Below are positions 36,348 through 44,658 of a stretch of DNA of 46,017 bases, piece after piece. Positions within the stretch are counted from its first letter, which is position 1. Every line of letters starts with the position of its first letter. The stretch comes from Actinomyces provencensis (GTDB lineage Bacteria; Actinomycetota; Actinomycetes; Actinomycetales; Actinomycetaceae), in NCBI RefSeq assembly GCF_900155435.1, contig NZ_LT700212.1:3044527-3090543 (forward strand), written 5' to 3'. The position numbers were made by a program, and so were the translations under genes. Under the pieces are notes generated by a model. It searched no databases and was not told where the DNA came from. It worked only from the letters and a program-made list of their open reading frames with translations.

Positions 36348-37331
36348 ATGCGAGACCTCTACCCTGCGATCGAACCCTTCCACACCGAGATGCTCGACGT
36401 GGGTGACGGACAGCGCCTCTACGTCGAGCAGTGTGGCAACCCCGACGGCAAGCCGGCCGTCTTCCTCCACGGTGGTCCCGGATCGGGCTGTTCCCCCGAG
36501 CACCGCCAGCAGTTCGATCCGGAGCTCTACCGCATCATCCTCTTCGACCAGCGTGGAGCCGGACGCTCCACCCCGCGGGCAGGATCGGACTTCGCGGACC
36601 TCACCGCGAACACCACCTGGCACCTGGTCGCCGACATCGAGGCGATCCGCGAGCACCTGGGCATCGGTTCCTGGCTGGTCTTCGGCGGCTCCTGGGGTTC
36701 CACGCTCGCCCTCGCCTATGCGCAGACCCATCCGGAACGTGTCACCGAGCTGGTCCTGCGCGGCATCTTCACCCTGCGGCACTCCGAGCTCGCGTGGTTC
36801 TACGAGGGCGGCTCCGAGCACGGCGGAGGTGCCTCCTCCGTGTTGCCGGACTGGTGGGAGGACTACGTGGCACCCATTGCCCCGGAGCGACGGGGACGAC
36901 TCATCGAGGCCTACTGGGAGGTCCTCAACGGCACCGACGAGGGCGCTCGTCTGCGGGCGGCAGATGCCTGGACGCAGTGGGAGTCCCGCGCCATCCACCT
37001 GCTGCCCGAGCCCGAGGAGGAACTCACCCATGAGGAACTGCTGGAGGCGCTCGGCTTCGCCCGCATCGAGAACCACTACTTCATGCACCACGGGTGGCTC
37101 CGTGAGGGGCAGCTGATCTCGGAGGCGCGCGAGCGTCTGGCGGGGATCCCGGCCGACATCGTCCAGGGCCGCTACGACATGTGCTGCCCCGCGACGACGG
37201 CCTGGGACCTGCACCGCGCCTGGCCCGAAGCGGAGTTCCACCTGGTCGAGGCCGCCGGCCACGCCTTCTCCGAGCCCGGGATCACCGACGCCCTGGTCAC
37301 CGCCACCGACCGTTTCGCAGGGAAGGACTGA
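36348..37331 (+). CDS. pip: Prolyl aminopeptidase (proline iminopeptidase)
   Basis: A 327-aa alpha/beta hydrolase (peptidase family S33) removing N-terminal proline from peptides in the cytosol. MRDLYPAIEPFHTEMLDVGD is a typical start; FLHGGPGSGCSPEHRQQFDP contains the HGGPG oxyanion motif; DQRGAGRSTP, then LVFGGSWGSTLALAYAQTHP with the nucleophile Ser in GGSWGS, are diagnostic. LRGIFTLRHSELAWFYEGGS belongs to the cap domain; the acid Asp is in IVQGRYDMCCPA and the catalytic His in VEAAGHAFSEPG. Length is standard. The start is apparently leaderless, and a perfect terminator hairpin follows the stop. Confidence 0.97.
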   Translation: MRDLYPAIEPFHTEMLDVGDGQRLYVEQCGNPDGKPAVFLHGGPGSGCSPEHRQQFDPELYRIILFDQRGAGRSTPRAGSDFADLTANTTWHLVADIEAIREHLGIGSWLVFGGSWGSTLALAYAQTHPERVTELVLRGIFTLRHSELAWFYEGGSEHGGGASSVLPDWWEDYVAPIAPERRGRLIEAYWEVLNGTDEGARLRAADAWTQWESRAIHLLPEPEEELTHEELLEALGFARIENHYFMHHGWLREGQLISEARERLAGIPADIVQGRYDMCCPATTAWDLHRAWPEAEFHLVEAAGHAFSEPGITDALVTATDRFAGKD

Positions 37332-37335
37332 GGGC

Positions 37336-37370
37336 GGGTCGGGCCGGGACGCGTCGTCCCGGCCCGACCC
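37336..37370. terminator. Bidirectional terminator hairpin
   Basis: GGGTCGGGCCGGGACG (37336-37351) and its exact reverse complement (37355-37370) form a 16-bp stem with a 3-nt loop, between the convergent pip and VOC genes. There is no long T-run, as is usual for high-GC bacteria. Confidence 0.85.
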
Positions 37371-37383
37371 CCCTGTTCAGGGT

Positions 37384-38244
37384 TCAGGAGACGGCGTCCG
37401 CCTGGACGAGGCTGAAGGTGGTTCCCTGGTCATCCGCCACGGCGGCCATGCGGCCGTAGGGGGAGTCGTGGGGACCGAGCAGCACGCTGCCGCCCAGCTC
37501 GATGACCCGGGACGCGGCCGCATCCACGTCCGGGGTGCCGAAGTAGACGACCCAGTGGGCGGGCTCGGGTCCGCCCGATCCTTCCGAGCTCTCCCCGGGT
37601 GCAGCGACGCCGGCGTCCTCATCCGTACCGGGACCGGTTCGCGTGACGTCGTAGATTCCGGCAGTGGCACCTTCCGGGTTCCTGTGCTCTGCGTAGCGGA
37701 ACTGTGGGGTGTCGGCCGTGACGGCGGCATCCCACTCGAAGACGTCCCGCATCAGGGAGACGGCCTCGGGGAAATGGGAGGTGTGCAGTTCGAACCAACA
37801 GGGTGCTCCCGCGGCGGCGAGGAGACCGGTGCCCGGGAACTCAAGGGGCTGCCAGGCGCCGATCATGCCCAGGGCGGGGTCGAGCACCTCCAGGCTCCAC
37901 CCCAGCTCGCCGACCTGCATGGGGCTCCCGCCCAGCACCTGGGTGCCGTGGTCGGCCGCGCGGTGGGCCAGGGCGTCGATGTCAGCGGTGTGGAGGTAGG
38001 TGCTCCAGTAGTTCCCGATCGCGATGTCGGCCATCTCGGGAGGCATCCCGGCGGCTGCCGCACTGTTCTCCATCGCCCCACCGATGGGGGCGTCGTCCAG
38101 GGTGATCATGTTGTAGTGGCCGAACTCCGCGCCCGAGTCCGTGAAGGTCCAGCCGAAGAGCTGGCCGTAGAAGGCATGTGATCGTTCGATCGAGTCGGTC
38201 ATGAGGTCGATCCAACAGGGATCTCCGGTGGTGAAGGTGGGCAT
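37384..38244 (-). CDS. VOC-family protein with two glyoxalase-like domains
   Basis: A 286-aa protein of two tandem vicinal-oxygen-chelate modules. Module 1 begins GDPCWIDLMTDSIERSHAFY and includes GQLFGWTF, FGHYNMITLDDAPIGGAM and YWSTYLHTADIDALAHRAAD. Module 2 begins GAPCWFELHTSHFPEAVSLM and includes RDVFEWDAAV, then HWVVYFGTPDVDAAASRVIE and VLLGPHDSPYGRMAAVADDQ with TFSLVQ. These two-module proteins resemble actinobacterial glyoxalase/bleomycin-resistance-like and hydroxylase-type VOC proteins; the ligand is unknown. The linker before the last strands is acidic (GTDEDAGVAAPGESSEGSGG). GGAGGA precedes the ATG at 38244. Convergent with pip. Confidence 0.9.
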   Translation of the reverse strand: MPTFTTGDPCWIDLMTDSIERSHAFYGQLFGWTFTDSGAEFGHYNMITLDDAPIGGAMENSAAAAGMPPEMADIAIGNYWSTYLHTADIDALAHRAADHGTQVLGGSPMQVGELGWSLEVLDPALGMIGAWQPLEFPGTGLLAAAGAPCWFELHTSHFPEAVSLMRDVFEWDAAVTADTPQFRYAEHRNPEGATAGIYDVTRTGPGTDEDAGVAAPGESSEGSGGPEPAHWVVYFGTPDVDAAASRVIELGGSVLLGPHDSPYGRMAAVADDQGTTFSLVQADAVS

Positions 38245-38378
38245 GGCGGGTCCTCCGGTCGCTGACGGGGTCAGGGGTGTTCCGTTCCAGTCCTGTCGAC
38301 ACCCGCCCCGGTGAGGGCGCCGATCAGACGATCCTCGCATCCGCTGTCGGAACGCGCGCGACGAGCAGCGGGCGTCCC

Positions 38379-38525
38379 GCCGAGCGGTGGACTTCCTACC
38401 GAACGGTGGCGATCCCGCCGAACGGTGGGCTTCCTACCGAACGGTGGCGATCCCGCCGAGCGGTGGACTTCCCACCGAATGGTGGGCCTGTACCCCCTCC
38501 GTTCGGTGAGAAGTCCACCTCTCGA
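38379..38525. repeat. 19-bp iterated repeat with an inverted copy
   Basis: CCGA(A/G)CGGTGG or close variants occur six times at a 19-bp period from 38380 to about 38486, arranged as alternating half-units of a 38-bp repeat. An inverted copy (38498-38520, containing GAAGTCCACC) follows, so part of the region can fold back on itself. The whole 486-bp gap between the VOC and baeRF genes has no supported gene. GGTGGACTTC in this tract resembles AGCGGACTTC of the 8-kb tandem repeat. Confidence 0.85.
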
Positions 38526-38682
38526 CGGATGGCCCTCCTTCGCAGCCACTGTCCCGGGTCATCCACCACGCCGCACGCGTCAGGAACTCCACCTCCCGCC
38601 ACTCGGGGAGTCCACGGTGGGCCGGATGTGCACGGAAGGGGGTCGAGACCCCGCCGCTGCGAAACATGTGACCTGCGTCGCT

Positions 38683-38710
38683 AGCATGGATGGACGACAA
38701 CCGTCCATGC
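38683..38710 (+). promoter_or_regulatory. Candidate -10 and hairpin upstream of the baeRF gene
   Basis: TAGCAT (38682-38687) may be a -10. GCATGGA (38684-38690) and TCCATGC (38704-38710) form perfect 7-bp arms 13 nt apart, with GGAC/GTCC inside, so an operator or a leader hairpin overlaps the expected transcription start. Confidence 0.45.
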
Positions 38711-38730
38711 ACTGCAAGAACGGAGCGAAC

Positions 38731-39867
38731 ATGACCGTCCACCACGACCTGCCCACCACCGAGGACCTCAAGCGGCTCGCCGAACCCCGTGACCACGCCG
38801 TCACCGTGTACGTGGCGACCGTTCCGGGACCCGATGGGAGGAACCGGGCGCGCACCGCCCTCAAGAGCGCGGTGGACCACGCCATCGCCCACTTCAAGGA
38901 GACCGATGGCCTGACCTCGGCCCAGGAGCGTGGGCTGCGCGACCAACTGGCCTCACTGGACGGGGACGGTGACCTGTGGGGAGCCCTGTCCTCCTCCCTG
39001 GCGGTCTTCCTCACCCCGGACTCCCAGGAGGAGTTCATCCTCCCCAATGCCCTGGAGGAGGAGTGGCAGGCCTCCACCTGGTTCGACCTGGGCCAGCTGG
39101 TGCGGGCAGTGGCAGGGGGGCAGCACGCCTGGGCCCTGAGCCTGTCCACCAACGCCTGGTCCCTGTGGGAGGCCACCCCCCAGAGCCGGGCGGTGGAGGT
39201 CGACGTCGCCGGGCACGAGGAGATCGCCGATGCCGCCAGCGCCACGAACCGTGACTCCCTGCCCGGGCGCACACACGTCAACAGGCTCGGCGCGGACGAG
39301 GGACGCAAGCTCCTCCTGGAGGCCTACGCCAAGCGGGTCTCGGAACTGGTCGGGGCGGACCTGACGCGACGTGACCCCTCCGCCCGAATCCCGCTGTTCG
39401 TCTTCGCCACCGAGCCCCTGCAGTCGATGCTCACCCTGGAGGACCGACGCCGCATCGTCGAACGAGTCCCCGGGGCCCCCGACAGAGTCGGCGCGGACGA
39501 GGTGGACGCCGCGATCCGGGAGCGGCTCCCGAAGATCAATGCCCAGCAGGTGTCCGACGACCTGGAACGCATCGGCAACGACCTGCCGCGCGGCCTGGTG
39601 GCCACCACGGTGGAGGACATCGGACGGGCGGCGGCGGCAGGTGCCGTGGACACCTTGGTCTACGAGTTCACGGTGAACGTCAGTGGCGACTTCGATCCTG
39701 CCACCGGTGAGGTGACCAACGGCGGCACCGGGGACCACGACGTGCTCTCCCGCATCGCCCTGACGGTCCTGGAGCAGGGCGGGGACCTGGTGCCCGTGCG
39801 CGACTCCGAGGTCCGCAGCGACGTCTGGAACGGTGTGGCCGTGGCCCACCTGCGCTACGCCGTGTGA
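38731..39867 (+). CDS. eRF1-like protein (bacterial archaeo-eukaryotic release factor family, baeRF)
   Basis: A 378-aa soluble protein. MTVHHDLPTTEDLKRLAEPR, then AVTVYVATVPGPDGRNRART and ALSSSLAVFLTPDSQEEFIL, open the first domain; VRAVAGGQHAWALSLSTNAW and ATPQSRAVEVDVAGHEEIAD the middle one; DLPRGLVATTVEDIGRAAAA and VDTLVYEFTVNVSGDFDPAT with a final ALTVLEQGGDLVPVRD segment resemble the third, Pelota/eRF1-type domain. I recognise the pattern of bacterial eRF1-like proteins, which are thought to act on stalled ribosomes, but the exact subfamily (possibly baeRF11) is from memory. GGAG precedes the ATG at 38731 by 5 nt. Confidence 0.7.
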   Translation: MTVHHDLPTTEDLKRLAEPRDHAVTVYVATVPGPDGRNRARTALKSAVDHAIAHFKETDGLTSAQERGLRDQLASLDGDGDLWGALSSSLAVFLTPDSQEEFILPNALEEEWQASTWFDLGQLVRAVAGGQHAWALSLSTNAWSLWEATPQSRAVEVDVAGHEEIADAASATNRDSLPGRTHVNRLGADEGRKLLLEAYAKRVSELVGADLTRRDPSARIPLFVFATEPLQSMLTLEDRRRIVERVPGAPDRVGADEVDAAIRERLPKINAQQVSDDLERIGNDLPRGLVATTVEDIGRAAAAGAVDTLVYEFTVNVSGDFDPATGEVTNGGTGDHDVLSRIALTVLEQGGDLVPVRDSEVRSDVWNGVAVAHLRYAV

Positions 39868-39888
39868 CCGTCCGACCGTGTGGGGTGG

Positions 39889-39970
39889 TCCCACCGTGTG
39901 AGGGGGGCGCAAGAACACCTACACGGTCACCCTCCCGAACGGCGTGTGATCCCACCGAGTGAGGGGGGCG
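39889..39970. repeat. 21-bp direct repeat after the baeRF gene
   Basis: The 21-bp copies at 39889-39909 and 39950-39970 begin TCCCACCG and end GTGAGGGGGGCG and differ at one base; the period is 61 bp. The second copy runs into the terminator hairpin. Confidence 0.8.
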
Positions 39971-39992
39971 CCCCGCTTCCGGGGTGCCCCCC
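39963..39992. terminator. Terminator hairpin between convergent baeRF and XRE genes
   Basis: GGGGGGCGCCCCG (39963-39975) pairs with CGGGGTGCCCCCC (39980-39992), a 13-bp stem with one G-U pair and a 4-nt loop. Confidence 0.8.
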
Positions 39993-40021
39993 TCCGCACC
40001 CCCCCGCACCGCACCGAGGGT

Positions 40022-41023
40022 TCAGCGCAGGCGGCGGGGGAACTCCGTGACGGTGGCTCCGGGCCCGCCCTCGTCGCCGTCCCTGCCCACACCCAGACCG
40101 AGACCCCGCCCGCGCGGGGTGTCACGCGGGTCGGAGCGGGTCACCCAGGTGGGGACGTGGGGCGTGCTGAACGGATCGAACCAGTGCGAGACGTGGACGG
40201 GCGAATCGGCATCGGGGAAGAGGTTGGAGGCGTAGAGGAGGCCGATGTCCTCCGGCGGTCCGGCCAGTTCCTCGAACCACTGTTCCCACTGGTCCGCCTC
40301 CGGGTGCCCCTGTGAGCTCCCCACGATGTGCCCGAGGTTGAGCACGTGGTGGAGGACGAGCTCCTCGGCGACGCTGCGGACCAGTGGGTCACCACTGCCG
40401 ATGGGGTGGGTGACCAGGCGCGCGCAGAAGTCCTCCGCGAGGGTCAGGAGGTGGTAGCAGAACTCGTGGTCGTAGCGCGTGGTCCAGGCGTGGGGCAGTG
40501 CTCCACCGATCCAGGACTCCTCGAGCTGTCCGAGGTGGGTGCCGCGCGGCATGCCGGCCAGCTGGCCCACGTCCTCCCCGACGAGTCCGCGGTACAGGTC
40601 GACACCGACGGAGAAGCAGCGGGCGCAGTCCTCCCCCAGGCTCGCGCTGAGCAGGCGGGACCAGGAGCCGTCCGCCTGCGCCTCGGCGTGGCTCCAGCTC
40701 GGCAGGCTCGCCGCGGCGAGGTCGTCCTCGAAGGGGTCGAACCCGTCCTCGTCCGGCCCGTCCGTCCACGCGGATGAGCTCGTGGTGAGTCCGTCGAACA
40801 CGGACTCCGGCCACCACCCCAGTGCGGTCCAGACCCCGTAGACCTTGTCGCCGCGCACGCGGGTGCGTCCGCTCTCGTAGTTGCGCCACGTCTGGGCCGA
40901 GACCCCGGCGCGTCGGGCGATGTCGGGGATCGACGCGTCCATCTCGACGCGTCGGGCACGGATGGCCTGCTCGATCCCGGGGTCGTCGGGGTAGTGCTCC
41001 TCGGTCGTGGGGTCGCTGGGCAT
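40022..41023 (-). CDS. XRE-family helix-turn-helix protein
   Basis: A 333-aa protein. The N-terminal region (about residues 18-75) is a Cro/C1-type helix-turn-helix: EQAIRARRVEMDASIPDIAR, RAGVSAQTWRNYESGRTRVR and DKVYGVWTALGWWPESVFDG. The large remainder, with SASLGEDCARCFSVGVDLYR and HLLTLAEDFCARLVTHPIGS, is of no family I can name and ends in a charged Gly/Arg-rich tail. GAGGAGA 6 nt before the ATG at 41023 supports the start. It is convergent with baeRF. Its target and any effector are unknown; the CSVG and other Cys residues are too scattered to suggest a metal site. Confidence 0.82.
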   Translation of the reverse strand: MPSDPTTEEHYPDDPGIEQAIRARRVEMDASIPDIARRAGVSAQTWRNYESGRTRVRGDKVYGVWTALGWWPESVFDGLTTSSSAWTDGPDEDGFDPFEDDLAAASLPSWSHAEAQADGSWSRLLSASLGEDCARCFSVGVDLYRGLVGEDVGQLAGMPRGTHLGQLEESWIGGALPHAWTTRYDHEFCYHLLTLAEDFCARLVTHPIGSGDPLVRSVAEELVLHHVLNLGHIVGSSQGHPEADQWEQWFEELAGPPEDIGLLYASNLFPDADSPVHVSHWFDPFSTPHVPTWVTRSDPRDTPRGRGLGLGVGRDGDEGGPGATVTEFPRRLR

Positions 41024-41206
41024 TGCTCGTCTCCTCGGCTCGGGCTCGCCGGTGCGGGTTGCTCTGTGGCACTGCGGTGTCGCCCAGCCTACGGCGGGGC
41101 GGGTGCGCGTGGAACCGTCCCCCACACCCGGGCCTGGCGGGCGGCACCGGGCGTGGTCCGCGGCGTACGCGTCGTGTGCGCAGCAGCGGTGGGCGCGGGG
41201 GCGGTC

Positions 41207-41264
41207 CCGTCGTCATTCACGAGGGCGACCCGTGGGCAGTTCCGTCGTCATTCACGAGGGCGAC
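41207..41264. repeat. 23-bp perfect direct repeat
   Basis: CCGTCGTCATTCACGAGGGC plus GAC occurs at 41207-41229 and 41242-41264, a 35-bp period, in the 374-bp gap between the XRE gene start and the sodA stop. No gene is supported in this gap. Confidence 0.88.
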
Positions 41265-41343
41265 GCTGCTGTCCTCCTCCACGAGTGCGGGGCACCCGTG
41301 GACGGCATCCACGGGCGAGGGTCAGGTCGTCCACGACGACGAG

Positions 41344-41373
41344 GGGGCCGGTCGGCGACTGCCGACCGGCCCC
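41344..41373 (-). terminator. sodA terminator hairpin
   Basis: GGGGCCGGTCGGC (41344-41356) and its exact complement (41361-41373) form a 13-bp stem with a GACT loop, 25 bp beyond the sodA stop codon. No T-run is seen. Confidence 0.82.
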
Positions 41374-41397
41374 ACACGCCCGTCATGCTGCTCGGTG

Positions 41398-42018
41398 TCA
41401 GGCGTTGACCAGGCCGGTGTAGGTCCGGGCGCGCTCGAAGCGGGCGGCGACATCGGCCCAGTTCACGACGTTCCACCACGCCTTGACGTAGTCGGCCTTG
41501 ACGTTCTTGTAGTCCAGGTAGAAGGCGTGCTCCCACATGTCCAGCAGCAGCAGCGGCACGGTGGCCACCGGCACATTGCCCTGCTGGTCGAAGAGCTGGA
41601 AGGTGACCAGACGCTTGGCGACCGTGTCGTAGGCCAGGACGCCCCAGCCGGAGCCCTGGAGGCCCAGGGCGGCTGCGCCGAACTGACCCTGGAACTTCTC
41701 GAAGGAACCGAAGTACTCGTCGATCGCCGCGGCCAGCTCGCCCTCAGGGCGACCCTGTCCGTCGGGGGTCATGTTGGTCCAGAAGATCGAGTGGTTGACG
41801 TGACCGCCCAGGTTGAAGGCCAGGTTCTTCTCCAGGAGGTTGATGGCCCCCTGGTCGCCGGACTCGCGCGCGGCTTCGAGCTTCTCCAGTGCGGTGTTCG
41901 CGCCACCCACGTAGTTCGCGTGGTGCTTGTCGTGGTGCAGCTGCATGATCTGGCCCGAGATGTAGGGCTCCAACGCCGCGTAGTCGTAGGGGAGATCCGG
42001 AAGTGTGTAGACCGCCAT
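41398..42018 (-). CDS. sodA: Superoxide dismutase (Mn/Fe family)
   Basis: A 206-aa enzyme dismuting superoxide. [20 protein letters not shown] and [18 protein letters not shown] contain the first metal-ligand His (residue 28) and the gateway His-Tyr pair; [14 protein letters not shown] holds the second ligand His; [10 protein letters not shown] and [17 protein letters not shown] hold the Asp and third His ligands, with the family signature DMWEHAFY. Gln in GLQGSGWG and the Gly pattern leave Mn versus Fe open, with Mn more likely. AAGGAA lies 4 nt before the ATG at 42018. It is downstream of the ArsR-type gene on the same strand by 84 bp, with a hairpin (42073-42090) between them, and ends at a strong terminator. 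Confidence 0.97.
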   Translation of the reverse strand: MAVYTLPDLPYDYAALEPYISGQIMQLHHDKHHANYVGGANTALEKLEAARESGDQGAINLLEKNLAFNLGGHVNHSIFWTNMTPDGQGRPEGELAAAIDEYFGSFEKFQGQFGAAALGLQGSGWGVLAYDTVAKRLVTFQLFDQQGNVPVATVPLLLLDMWEHAFYLDYKNVKADYVKAWWNVVNWADVAARFERARTYTGLVNA

Positions 42019-42072
42019 GAGTGTTCCTTGTCTCTCGGGAATTCTTGGATTGTCGCCGGTGTGAGCGTTGCG

Positions 42073-42090
42073 CGCGCCACGTTCGGCGCG
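42073..42090 (-). terminator. Possible terminator of the ArsR-type gene
   Basis: CGCGCC (42073-42078) and GGCGCG (42085-42090) can form a 6-bp hairpin about 13 bp after the regulator's stop codon. It may separate the regulator from sodA; too short to be sure. Confidence 0.4.
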
Positions 42091-42102
42091 ACCGCAATCA
42101 GG

Positions 42103-43149
42103 CTATCGCCCTTTGGTCCCGCCTGCGAGATCTCGGCCCGTGCTAGGCAGGGCCGGTGCGGCAGCGACGAGGGCGTTCCCGAGCCCCGTCCGGGAGTAGT
42201 AGACAGCGCGGGAGCGGCGCGCCCGGGCGACCAGCCCGGCGTCCAGGAGGACACGCAGGTGTCCGCCGACGGTCCCCAACGACAGGGAGAGTGCACCGGC
42301 CAGCTGGGAGGGAGTGGCCGGGGTGCCCAACTCCTGCAGCACGAGGGCCCTTCCGTGTCCCACCAGGCGCCCGAGGGCTCCGTTCGATGGTCGGCGCTCC
42401 CTGGCGGCCGTTCCGCGCGCGGCGTACACCAGGCCGAGTCCCACAGGCCCGTCGCAGGTCCACGATCCCGAGGGTTGCGTCGTCGGGATGAAGACGAGAT
42501 GGGAGTCCAGGGTGAGGGACTCCTCCTGGCGTGGCGAGATGACCAGCAGGTCCGGGTCGAGCCACCGCAGGTGGCGGGTCATGCCTTCCAGTGCCGCTGC
42601 CCACCCGTGGGCGGCCACGAGTGCGGAGCGGTGGGCGATCTCACGGTCGAGGATTTCGCGTCGTCGCGTCCAGTCCGGTTCCACGAAGCGCTCCCACGCG
42701 TCCCGCAGTGCCCTGGCTGTGCGTTCGCCGAGGTGGTCGCTGCTTGTCCACCCCAGGTCGTGTCGCAGCCAGGACTGCGCAGCCGAATCGTGCACGGTTG
42801 CCCGGTAGGACTCATCGGGCCAGGCGGCGATGACGGCGATCTCGTCGAGGAGTTCGGGTTCGCCGTTGGGTGGCGGAGTGATCCCGACGAAGTCGGGCAA
42901 CCACTTGGTGGACGCCACCAGCTCCGCGACCCCCCTGCGGAGCTCCTCGTCGCCGGGCGCAGCTCCTGCCCAGGCCGCCAGGGACGTGCGGGCGTGGCGG
43001 GGGGTGCCGCGATCGGCGGCGGACGGCACGGCGCGGGGGTGACGGCGGGCAGCATGTGCCACTGCCATGAGCTCTCCCCACGTCTCGGCCAACGGGGAGA
43101 TCGTGGACCGGGAGCGGGCCAGGACGGATGGGGGGACGTGGTAGGGCAT
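42103..43149 (-). CDS. ArsR-type winged-helix regulator with large N-terminal domain
   Basis: A 348-aa protein. The first 240 residues, rich in Trp and Arg (LAAWAGAAPGDEELRRGVAE, LRHDLGWTSSDHLGERTARA), resemble the DUF5937-type region of actinobacterial ArsR regulators. The C-terminal winged helix reads GRLVGHGRALVLQELGTPAT, PSQLAGALSLSLGTVGGHLR and VLLDAGLVARARRSRAVYYS, the recognition helix being SLGTVGGHLRVL. AGGAGG 9 nt before the ATG at 43149 supports the start and lies inside the palindrome 43154-43171, so the protein probably represses its own translation region and the divergent MFS gene. No metal-binding Cys cluster is visible, so the effector is likely not a metal. Confidence 0.85.
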   Translation of the reverse strand: MPYHVPPSVLARSRSTISPLAETWGELMAVAHAARRHPRAVPSAADRGTPRHARTSLAAWAGAAPGDEELRRGVAELVASTKWLPDFVGITPPPNGEPELLDEIAVIAAWPDESYRATVHDSAAQSWLRHDLGWTSSDHLGERTARALRDAWERFVEPDWTRRREILDREIAHRSALVAAHGWAAALEGMTRHLRWLDPDLLVISPRQEESLTLDSHLVFIPTTQPSGSWTCDGPVGLGLVYAARGTAARERRPSNGALGRLVGHGRALVLQELGTPATPSQLAGALSLSLGTVGGHLRVLLDAGLVARARRSRAVYYSRTGLGNALVAAAPALPSTGRDLAGGTKGR

Positions 43150-43153
43150 GGTG

Positions 43154-43171
43154 TTTCGCCTCCTGGCGAAA
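43154..43171. promoter_or_regulatory. Palindromic operator between ArsR-type and MFS genes
   Basis: TTTCGCCTCCTGGCGAAA is a palindrome with perfect 7-bp arms around TCCT. It covers the regulator's ribosome binding site and is 39 bp upstream of the MFS start. It is AT/GC-mixed and of the size expected of a winged-helix dimer site. Confidence 0.6.
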
Positions 43172-43209
43172 GACTAGTGTCCGCCGGGACATGCCATGAG
43201 GATCGTCCT

Positions 43210-44637
43210 GTGCCTGGCCAGCCTTCCTCCGTCCCGGATCCTTCCCGTCAGCAGGCTGATCCGGTTCCTCCGCTCCCTCCCCGCCGGGTCCGGCAGCCGG
43301 CGCCGTCCCCGTGGACACGTCCCTTCAGCCTCTTCTTCTGCGCACAGTCGCTCTCGTGGCTGGGCAGCTCGATGACCCCGGTCGCGTTGAGTCTGGGACT
43401 CCTGGACCTGGGGGAGGACCTCAGCTCACTGAGCCTCGTGCTGGCGGCCAACAGCATTCCCCTGGTCGCGCTGCTGCTGCTGGGCGGAGTGGTGGCGGAC
43501 CGACTTCCGCGAGCGGTGGTACTCGTCTCCTCCCATCTCACCGCTGGAGCGACACAGGGTGTGGTGGCATGGTGGTTCTTCCGTGGAGGTGGTGACCTCA
43601 CGCTGCTCGTCGTGGCCAGTGGTCTCAATGGGGCTGCTTCCGCGTTCACGGGTCCAGCCCTGCGGGGCATCCTCACCCAACTCGTCGACCGGGAGGCGAT
43701 CGGTCGCGCCAACGCCCTGCGCGCCACCTCGCGCAACCTGTTCCGCCTGGCCGGGCCGGGCGTGGCGGGAGTGCTCGTCTCCACGACCGGAGCGGGGTGG
43801 GCCCTGGGAATCGACGCCGCCTGCGCCCTGGGGGCAGCAGTGCTGCTGGCGGTGATGGAGGGGCAACTGCGGCGACCTCACCGGTGCGTGGAGGGAGCGG
43901 GAGGGATCACGACGACCACGGCCGCTCCCGGCACGACGGTGCTCAGCGACGCCACCGAGCCGGCCGGTGACGCCGTGACCGCCGCCGACCGGCGCACCGG
44001 GACGACCTGGGGGCGCCCTCGTCCCGGATCCCTGCTGGGCGGGGTCTGGTACGACCTGACCCTGGGCTGGCTCGCCTTCGCGTCTCGGCAATGGCTGTGG
44101 GTGGTCACCGCCTCGTTCTTCTGGACCAACCTCCTCCTCGGGGCGGTCTGGTTGGTGCTCGCTCCCGCGATCGCCCGCGACAGCATCGGGGAGGCTGCGT
44201 GGGGGACGGTCCTGTCCGCCCGGGCAGCGGGCCTGGTACTGGGTGGGGTGCTGGCCTACCGCTTGAGGCCCCGCCGACCCCTGGTCGTCGGGCAGCTCCT
44301 CACCGTGCCCTTCGGGACGTGCTTCCTCGTCCTCGGTCTGGGAGCCTCCGCTCCCGTCCTGGCGGCCTCGACATTCCTCGCCGGTGTCGGCGCGGCGGTG
44401 ACCGGCGTGCTGTGGGAGTCCGCGATGCAACGCCACGTCCCCGGCGACCAACTCTCCCGTGTGGCCTCCATCGACATGCTGGGATCCTTCGCGGCCGTCC
44501 CCATCGGCCAACTCCTGGCCCCCGTGCTCGCCCAACACCTCGGCGGCCCCGGTGCGGCCGTGGGAGGAGGGATCGCATACGTGCTCCTTGCCCTGGTCCC
44601 TCTCCTGGTTCCTTCCGTCAGGCGCTTCGGGAGTTGA
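43210..44637 (+). CDS. MFS exporter, EntS / drug-efflux type
   Basis: A 475-aa twelve-helix major facilitator. RPFSLFFCAQSLSWLGSSMT is the typical helix-1 entry of EntS/macrolide-efflux-type MFS proteins; GGVVADRLPRAVVLVSSHLT is loop 2-3 motif A; RILTQLVDREAIGRAN-like sequence (GILTQLVDREAIGRANALR) and NLFRLAGPGVAGVLVSTTGA follow. GAWLVLAPAIARDSIGEAAW-type features open the second half, and GTVLSARAAGLVLGGVLAYR and SAMQRHVPGDQLSRVASIDM are conserved. The central loop is long and Thr-rich. The GTG at 43210 has GAGGAT 6 nt upstream. It is divergent from the ArsR-type regulator with an operator between, so it is probably an inducible exporter of a drug, siderophore or metabolite. Confidence 0.88.
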   Translation: MPGQPSSVPDPSRQQADPVPPLPPRRVRQPAPSPWTRPFSLFFCAQSLSWLGSSMTPVALSLGLLDLGEDLSSLSLVLAANSIPLVALLLLGGVVADRLPRAVVLVSSHLTAGATQGVVAWWFFRGGGDLTLLVVASGLNGAASAFTGPALRGILTQLVDREAIGRANALRATSRNLFRLAGPGVAGVLVSTTGAGWALGIDAACALGAAVLLAVMEGQLRRPHRCVEGAGGITTTTAAPGTTVLSDATEPAGDAVTAADRRTGTTWGRPRPGSLLGGVWYDLTLGWLAFASRQWLWVVTASFFWTNLLLGAVWLVLAPAIARDSIGEAAWGTVLSARAAGLVLGGVLAYRLRPRRPLVVGQLLTVPFGTCFLVLGLGASAPVLAASTFLAGVGAAVTGVLWESAMQRHVPGDQLSRVASIDMLGSFAAVPIGQLLAPVLAQHLGGPGAAVGGGIAYVLLALVPLLVPSVRRFGS

Positions 44638-44658
44638 GACCGGGCCCCGAGATCCCCA

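Noticed and set aside
40822-43209. Plus-strand frame extending upstream of the MFS exporter by 796 codons
   Set aside because: It runs antisense through sodA and the ArsR-type gene; MFS homology begins only after GTG 43210.
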